A stretch of 64,000 bases of DNA from Methanobacteriota archaeon (GTDB lineage Archaea > Thermoplasmatota > Thermoplasmata > RBG-16-68-12 > JAJISG01): contig JAUVFR010000004.1 in the NCBI GenBank assembly GCA_030594205.1, positions 34,689 through 98,688 on the forward strand. The letters are read 5' to 3'. The position numbers and the translations under genes are program-made. This document shows positions 59,208 to 64,000 of this stretch, in pieces; the first letter of the stretch is position 1, and each line of letters starts with the position of its first letter. Under the pieces are notes generated by a model that was not told where the DNA came from, searched no databases, and worked only from the letters and a program-made list of their open reading frames with translations.

Positions 59208-60344
59208 CTAAGTCCGAAGGGCATCGAACCCCTGGATCAAGTCCTCGAGGAGGTCCGTCGCGTCCTCGCACCCGACGGAGAAGCGAATGAGACCGTCCCC
59301 GATGCCTTGGGCCTCCCGTTCGGCGCGGGGCACGCTCTTGTGCGTCATGGAGGCGGGGTGCTCGATGAGGGACTCGATGCCCCCGAGGGACTCGCCGAGG
59401 ATGATCAGACGGAGGGCCTTCAGGAACGCATTCGCCTCCTTCTTTCCAGCTAGCGCGAAGCTCACCATGCCGCCAAAGGCCCGCATCTGCGCCTTTGCGA
59501 TCGCGTATTGCGGATGTTCCTCGAGACCCGGGTAGGCGACCCATTCCACCTCTTTCCGTTCCTGCAAGAAGTGCGCCAACAACATGGCGTTCGCGCTGTG
59601 GCGGTCCATTCGCAGCGGGAGGGTCCGGATGCCGCGTAGGACAAGGAAGCAATCGAAGGGGCTGGGGATCGCGCCCACGGCGTTCTGGGCGAAGCGTAGC
59701 CTCTCGTGGGCCTTCTCGTGCGAGGTGACGACGGCCCCGCCCAGGATGTCGCTGTGGCCCCCAAGGTACTTGGTCGTGCTGTGCACGACAATGTCCACCC
59801 CGAGCTTCAGGGGTTGCTGGAGGTAGGGGGAGGCGAAGGTGTTGTCGACGACAGTGTAGACTCCCCTCTCCTTGCCCAGGTCGCCGAGGGCCTTGAGGTC
59901 TACCACCTTCAACAGAGGATTCGTGGGCGACTCTGCCCAAAGCATCCGAGTATCCTCCCGGATGGCGGCTTCGGCGTTCCCCATGTCTGTCATGTCTACG
60001 AAATCGAAGGAGACGCCGAAGTCCTCCATAACCTGGCGGAAGAGACGGTAGGTGCCGCCGTAGACGCTGTCCTCGACCACCACGTGGTCGCCCTGCTTCA
60101 GCAGGGTCATGACGGTGGTAATGGCCGCCATCCCGGAGGCGAAGGCCAGGCCCCGCGTGCCCTCCTCCAGTGTCGCCAGGCTCTCCTCCAGCGCCTCCCG
60201 CGTCGGATTGCGGCCTCGCCCGTAGACGTACTCCTCCTGTTCCGACTGGGAGTAGGTGGAGGTCATGAAAATGGGGACGTTCACGGCGCCCGTCGCGGAG
60301 TCCGGCTTCTGGCCGGCGTGGATGGCCCGGGTGGCCATCCTCAT
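59208..60344 (-). CDS. Cystathionine gamma-lyase / gamma-synthase (PLP)
   Basis: This transsulfuration enzyme of the Cys/Met metabolism PLP family has 378 residues. It has VNVPIFMTSTYSQSEQEEYVYGRGRNPTREALEESLATLE, GLAFASGMAAITT, DNTFASPYLQQPLKLGVDIVVHSTTKYLGGHSD (PLP lysine in STTKYLGGH) and SLGGIESLIEHPASMTH. Whether it acts as synthase or lyase cannot be told from motifs. Its ATG overlaps the stop of the cystathionine beta-synthase gene (ATGA), so reverse transsulfuration (homocysteine to cysteine) is the natural reading and a lyase role is favoured. Confidence 0.9.
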   Translation of the reverse strand: MRMATRAIHAGQKPDSATGAVNVPIFMTSTYSQSEQEEYVYGRGRNPTREALEESLATLEEGTRGLAFASGMAAITTVMTLLKQGDHVVVEDSVYGGTYRLFRQVMEDFGVSFDFVDMTDMGNAEAAIREDTRMLWAESPTNPLLKVVDLKALGDLGKERGVYTVVDNTFASPYLQQPLKLGVDIVVHSTTKYLGGHSDILGGAVVTSHEKAHERLRFAQNAVGAIPSPFDCFLVLRGIRTLPLRMDRHSANAMLLAHFLQERKEVEWVAYPGLEEHPQYAIAKAQMRAFGGMVSFALAGKKEANAFLKALRLIILGESLGGIESLIEHPASMTHKSVPRAEREAQGIGDGLIRFSVGCEDATDLLEDLIQGFDALRT

Positions 60345-61714
60345 GCGGCCGCCCTCCGCGTGAGGTACTCGACCACATCGATCCTGGTTACGATGCCCTG
60401 GGGATCGTCCGCCGACCCGAGGATGACAGCGGGGTTCCCGCGGAGGAGGAGCTTTGAGACCACATCCAGGTCGGTCCCCGCGTTGACCACGGGAAAGGGC
60501 TTGTCCATCACTTCCCGGACGCGAGCGTCCGTCATCTCGCCCCGTTCTACCATCTGCGCGAGGAGGGCCTCCTCCCGCACGCTCCCGACCACCTTGCCTC
60601 CATCGAGAACCGGAAGCTGGGACACCGTGTGCTGTCGCATCAGCTGGATGGCGGCCATCACGGGTTCGTCTGCCTCGACGGCTACCAAGGAGGGGATGCG
60701 CCCGTCCTTGGCCTCCAGGATGTCCAGCAAGGGCGGCTGCTCCTCCAGGAAGCCGTTCTCCTTCAGCCACTCCTCATTGTGGGCCTTGCTCAGGTAGCGC
60801 TCGCCCGTGTCCGGGAACAGGACAACGATCACGTCATCGGGTGAGGCCCGTCGGGCCACGCGAACGGCCGCCCCCAAGGCAGTGCCCGCGGATCCCCCGA
60901 CGAGGATGCCCTCTTCGCGGGCCAAACGACGCGCGTACAGGAACGACTCCCGGTCGTCCACCTTCTCGATTTCGTCGATGTACTCGAAGTGGGTCGTCTC
61001 GGGAATCATGTCCTCGCCGATCCCCTCCACCTTGTAGGTATGCCCGTGGACGGTCTCTTGGGTGTAAAAGTAGTCCGCGAGGATCGAGCCCATGGGGTCG
61101 ACGCCGATGACCTTCACCTCGGGGTTCTGCTCCTTCAGATACTTTCCGGCGCCGCTGATGGTCCCGCCCGTCCCCATGCCGCACACAAAGTGGGTGACTT
61201 TTCCCTCGGTTTGCTTCCAGATCTCCGGACCCGTCGTGCGGTAGTGCGCCTCGGGATTCATGGGGTTGGCATATTGGTTGGGGACCACCGAGTGGGGTCG
61301 TTCCTGGTGGAGCCGCTCGGCGACCCGGTAGTAGCTCTCCGGGGAATCCGGCGGGACCGCGGTGGGGGTGACGAGGACCCGCGCGCCGTAGGCCTTGAGG
61401 AGGTTGACCTTCTCTTGCGCCATCTTGTCGGGGATGGTGAAGATGCACCGGTACCCCTTGATCGCCGCCACCATGGCGAGGCCCACACCGGTGTTGCCCG
61501 AGGTGGGCTCGATGATCGTACCCCCCGGTTTCAGGCGCCCCTGCGCTTCCGCGTCCTCGATCATTGCAAGGCCGATACGATCCTTGACGCTCCCTCCGGG
61601 GTTAAGGTTCTCGAGTTTCGCCAACACCAGCGGTTTCGCCCCGTCCATCACCCGGTTCAACTGGACCAGCGGCGTGTGTCCCACCGCCTCCAGGATGTTC
61701 CCGAAGTAGTCCAT
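60341..61714 (-). CDS. cbs: Cystathionine beta-synthase with C-terminal CBS domain pair
   Basis: This enzyme condenses serine and homocysteine to cystathionine. The 457-residue protein has the PLP lysine in LNPGGSVKDRIGLAMI, TSGNTGVGLAMVAAI, and GTGGTISGAGKYLKE. A two-CBS-domain regulatory tail follows (from LLDILEAKDGRIPSLVAVEADEPVMAAIQLM to GIVTRIDVVEYL). The domain order is that of bacterial and eukaryotic CBS without the heme region. It is first in a two-gene transsulfuration operon. Note a second, separate cysteine route around 23.5-26.3 kb. Confidence 0.92.
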   Translation of the reverse strand: MDYFGNILEAVGHTPLVQLNRVMDGAKPLVLAKLENLNPGGSVKDRIGLAMIEDAEAQGRLKPGGTIIEPTSGNTGVGLAMVAAIKGYRCIFTIPDKMAQEKVNLLKAYGARVLVTPTAVPPDSPESYYRVAERLHQERPHSVVPNQYANPMNPEAHYRTTGPEIWKQTEGKVTHFVCGMGTGGTISGAGKYLKEQNPEVKVIGVDPMGSILADYFYTQETVHGHTYKVEGIGEDMIPETTHFEYIDEIEKVDDRESFLYARRLAREEGILVGGSAGTALGAAVRVARRASPDDVIVVLFPDTGERYLSKAHNEEWLKENGFLEEQPPLLDILEAKDGRIPSLVAVEADEPVMAAIQLMRQHTVSQLPVLDGGKVVGSVREEALLAQMVERGEMTDARVREVMDKPFPVVNAGTDLDVVSKLLLRGNPAVILGSADDPQGIVTRIDVVEYLTRRAAA

Positions 61715-61881
61715 GGAGACCCCGACCAGCGATGGGGCTTGCCCTATTTGATGATAGACTGGGGGAGGCCCCTTATGGCGGAGTGGTCCTTGCGGCGGCC
61801 GTGGACGAGGTCCGGGTTCGGGAGGAGGGCCGCGTCACCGCGAGAACTTGACGGGCTTCATCTCTCCTTGGCCAGGGCTGG

Positions 61882-62154
61882 TTACCCCCAGAATTCCTTC
61901 TCCGTCACGCCAATCTCGTACCTTATGGGCTCGATTGGAATCTCGTTCTTCTCCACCCACGGCAGGAACTCACGTCCGCCTAGGCCGATATTCCCGGGGT
62001 CGGTCCAGAACAGCCACATGAGGTCCGCGTCTTGGGCATAATACGGACCCTCGATGCGATCCCCGCTCTTCTCCGAAATCTCCTCGAGCTTCGCTTTCAC
62101 CTGCGCCAGCTGCTCACGCGTCCCACCGAAGTTTGCCTTCCAGATGACGAGCAT
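61882..62154 (-). CDS. Small conserved-looking protein, unknown function
   Basis: The 90-residue protein MLVIWKANFGGTREQLAQVKAKLEEISEKS... IEGPYYAQDADLMWLFWTDPGN ... YEIGVTEKEFWG looks like a ferredoxin-like alpha/beta fold of small cytoplasmic proteins (strand-helix-strand with tryptophans). I do not recognise a named family with confidence. It stands alone between cbs and the Fe-S protein. Confidence 0.6.
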   Translation of the reverse strand: MLVIWKANFGGTREQLAQVKAKLEEISEKSGDRIEGPYYAQDADLMWLFWTDPGNIGLGGREFLPWVEKNEIPIEPIRYEIGVTEKEFWG

Positions 62155-62286
62155 GATATCAGCGAGGCATTAGCAAGCGCTCCCCCTAGAAGCTTACGAC
62201 CGCCTGGGCACATGGTCATCGGTCCATCGGGGCTCAAGCCTCGAGGGGGCGCAGAGACTTGGTCCGATCGCTCAGTGGCGGCCCCG

Positions 62287-63762
62287 TCACTCCGCCATCT
62301 TCATCCGACAATCGGAACAGGAACGGGAGAGAACCGGCACCAAGCCTGCTTGCTCCTCCCCTAAGAGCTCGCCAATGCGGTCCATCATCTCGACAGAGGA
62401 AATCGGCGCCCCGCAGGACTCGCAGCGGAGGATGGTGCCCTCGTGGAGGACACGTCTGCCGGCACGAAGGAGGTCCGTGTCCAGGGCCTTCTGAAGTTTG
62501 ATGGCACCCTGGGCAATCTCCGGGCACCTCGGGAGGCACTGGTTGCACGCCACGCACAACGCGTGATCAAACGTCAGGACGAACTGATCGTCGTGCACCT
62601 CCGCCACCAGGGCGCCCGGCGGGCACGACTCCCCGCACATACCGCAGGCGGTGCACGCCTCCCCGATGGTGACGAGTCCGAGGGGGGACCGGGGCTCCTC
62701 CAGCCAGACTCGGTCTGTCGTGAACATCCTTGTCAGCTGGTCGAGAATCGCCGGCCCCCTGCCGTAGCCAAATGGATCCTCCACATCGGCAGCCTCAATC
62801 TCCAATCGCGGGGGCGGTTCCATGACGGCGGTCAGCGACACCAGGTCCTCCGCCGTCCCGAGTTCGTGCAGGAGCGCACGGCAGTAACGCACGTGTCCCG
62901 CGATCGCCCAGGCCTGCTGGGCGGGACACTCCGGAGGGCAGGGGATCACGGAGACCGCGCTCGCCCCCATCAGCAGGGGGGCCAGGAGCCATGGGGGCGT
63001 TACCATCCCGGCACATGGTAGGGCGACGGGCATCCAGCCCTCGCCCGTCTGAGGCGGGCTCCCATACTGACAATGAAAGACGATGCCGGTGAGACCGGCC
63101 GACCCTGTATCGAGGAGCGACCGAATTTCCGCCTCCACCTGGGAGGGGGTGAAGGCGGGGTTCAGGATTGCCCCCGTCGGACAGGCAGTCATACAAAGGC
63201 CACAAGGCCAGCACTTCCCCTTGTCGTACTCCATTCGGCCGTTTTCCCACATCAGGGCATCCTGGGGACATATCTCGGCGCAGGCATTGCACCCAATACC
63301 GGATGCGCAGGTAGTGGGGTCAATCGCTGGCGCCGCTAGGTACTCCGAAAAGGAGAGGCGCAACAGGGCACGGCGGCTGACCTTCCGAGCTGAGATGAGT
63401 TTCGCATGCTCGGGCCTGCTACCCGCGAAGGCCCGGGCGCGAGCGAGTGCCGCGCGAAGGCGACGCTTCCCTCGCTCCAGACCGTGCCCGTCCAGGTGGA
63501 TGATCTCCAATCCCAAGGCGTCGAGCCCGAGTTTTCGGGCTTCGGTTTGGAAGTCCGCGAGCCCATAACGGTCGACGTGAAGTCCAAGGACAAGTCGATC
63601 CACTCCGCTCCCCTCCAGGGGCTCTCGCAGTTGCCCGGGCTGCTGACAGAGTCCTTCCACCACACGGAGTTCCACACCGTCTTCGATCGTCCATCCCTCG
63701 ATCTCGCCACTCGCTCCCCAGTCCCCGCAGACCACCACGGCCGCACGGATGGGCCCTGTCAC
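62287..63762 (-). CDS. Multi-cluster iron-sulfur protein with MvhD/HdrA-like segments
   Basis: The 491-residue protein contains two pairs of [4Fe-4S] ferredoxin motifs. The first is residues 152-194 (C-x5-C-x2-C-x3-CP, then CWPCGLCMTACP); the second is 370-413 (CTACGMCGESCP, CVACNQCLPRCP). Between them is a domain like MvhD/FlpD (GIVFHCQYG ... VALPCAG ... GASAVSVIPCPPECPAQQAW), and a zinc-ribbon end (CESCG ... CSDC, 447-485). Such assemblies transfer electrons to or from a heterodisulfide reductase-like or molybdoenzyme partner (family knowledge). The GTG 63762 start overlaps the TorD-like gene, so an oxidoreductase accessory role is suggested. The upstream 71 residues of the longest frame read as noise. 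Confidence 0.82.
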   Translation of the reverse strand: MTGPIRAAVVVCGDWGASGEIEGWTIEDGVELRVVEGLCQQPGQLREPLEGSGVDRLVLGLHVDRYGLADFQTEARKLGLDALGLEIIHLDGHGLERGKRRLRAALARARAFAGSRPEHAKLISARKVSRRALLRLSFSEYLAAPAIDPTTCASGIGCNACAEICPQDALMWENGRMEYDKGKCWPCGLCMTACPTGAILNPAFTPSQVEAEIRSLLDTGSAGLTGIVFHCQYGSPPQTGEGWMPVALPCAGMVTPPWLLAPLLMGASAVSVIPCPPECPAQQAWAIAGHVRYCRALLHELGTAEDLVSLTAVMEPPPRLEIEAADVEDPFGYGRGPAILDQLTRMFTTDRVWLEEPRSPLGLVTIGEACTACGMCGESCPPGALVAEVHDDQFVLTFDHALCVACNQCLPRCPEIAQGAIKLQKALDTDLLRAGRRVLHEGTILRCESCGAPISSVEMMDRIGELLGEEQAGLVPVLSRSCSDCRMKMAE

Positions 63763-64000
63763 ATCGCCACCTCTCGGGTCCGCAGCTGAACGAGGTCGAG
63801 GTCGTGAAGGACGAAGGCGTCCGCCGCGTCGGCAAGAACAGCATAGAACGCGACCTCTGTATGCCCCCGGATGCGCTCGTCGAACCGGGGGAGCCATCTC
63901 CCGAGATGACGGTGCAGAAAGCCCCTTTGGTCCTCGAGAACGCGTCTGGCCGCTTCGACACGGCCACCCTTCCACACTTCAGCCTCCATCCCACAGAGCA
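63759..64000 (-). CDS. TorD/DmsD-family molybdoenzyme chaperone (C-terminal part, runs off window)
   Basis: The last 79 or so residues of a TorD-like chaperone are visible, with QRGFLHRHLGRWLPRFDERIRGH, the family's [E/Q]-x-F-x-x-x-H-x-x-x-W-x-P-x-F motif that binds the signal peptide of a molybdopterin enzyme and times its export. The frame is open through the window edge (L-C-G-M-E), so the real start is outside. Its TGA overlaps the GTG of the Fe-S gene by 4 nt. A nearby molybdoenzyme subunit is expected beyond the edge. Confidence 0.72.
   Translation of the reverse strand, partial: LCGMEAEVWKGGRVEAARRVLEDQRGFLHRHLGRWLPRFDERIRGHTEVAFYAVLADAADAFVLHDLDLVQLRTREVAM

Overview
The window reads as a GC-rich chromosomal segment of an archaeon, most likely of the Thermoplasmata/Thermoplasmatota lineage (inference). 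Archaeal or archaeo-eukaryotic proteins are present throughout: Csl4, Nob1, a RIO kinase, a Dim2-type KH protein, aIF1A, a stand-alone archaeal pantoate kinase, DUF357, two bacterio-opsin-activator type (HTH_10) regulators and a tricorn-factor-like M1 aminopeptidase. A complete DNA gyrase, an F420-type FrhB homologue and TATA boxes about 25 nt upstream of start codons (leaderless genes) fit that lineage. No rRNA, tRNA or CRISPR array was seen.

Layout. 0-7.4 kb: end of an electron-transfer flavoprotein subunit, redox-stress proteins (OsmC, MsrA), an FrhB-like flavoprotein, an operon of a winged-helix regulator plus four tiny membrane proteins, and a CuA-type cupredoxin. 7.5-16.3 kb: 2-oxoacid:ferredoxin oxidoreductase, M1 aminopeptidase, pyruvate dehydrogenase E1 alpha/beta and a C45-type hydrolase. 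16.3-26.8 kb: a divergent Fe-S and sulfur locus. sufC-sufB-sufD-Rieske runs on the minus strand. A second sufC followed by sufS-sufU-cysM-JAMM-[CysO+MoeZ fusion]-phosphatase runs on the plus strand. Between them lies a tandem HTH/cysteine regulator, and near-identical palindromes overlap both suf promoters. 26.8-29.0 kb: a visibly more A/T-rich patch with an acetyltransferase, a broken integrase and a small winged-helix protein.

29.2-45.5 kb: mostly housekeeping genes: LarC, a METTL5-like methyltransferase, Csl4, threonine dehydratase, an E1-like enzyme beside a stand-alone ThiI catalytic domain, Nob1, a cis-prenyltransferase, metallo-beta-lactamase proteins (one a pseudogene), a TPD-type nuclease, aIF1A-RIO-KH, pyruvate phosphate dikinase, a PrsW-like protease, an FAH-family enzyme and thymidylate kinase. 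45.5-57.4 kb: CoA biosynthesis (pantoate kinase and CoaBC), a FolC-endonuclease III fusion, gyrB-gyrA with a full intein at the catalytic tyrosine of GyrA, and CysS. 57.5-64 kb: a DUF998 membrane protein, an HTH_10 regulator, reverse transsulfuration (CBS plus a cystathionine lyase/synthase) and, at the end, a multi-cluster Fe-S protein with the tail of a TorD-like chaperone gene.

The strongest systems-level signal is sulfur metabolism. Fe-S assembly under what looks like a dedicated cysteine-rich regulator and operator pair is physically joined to a protein-thiocarboxylate cysteine synthesis module of the kind known from Mycobacterium (CysM/CysO/Mec+/MoeZ). Here the sulfur-carrier protein is fused to its activating enzyme, so its diglycine is internal.
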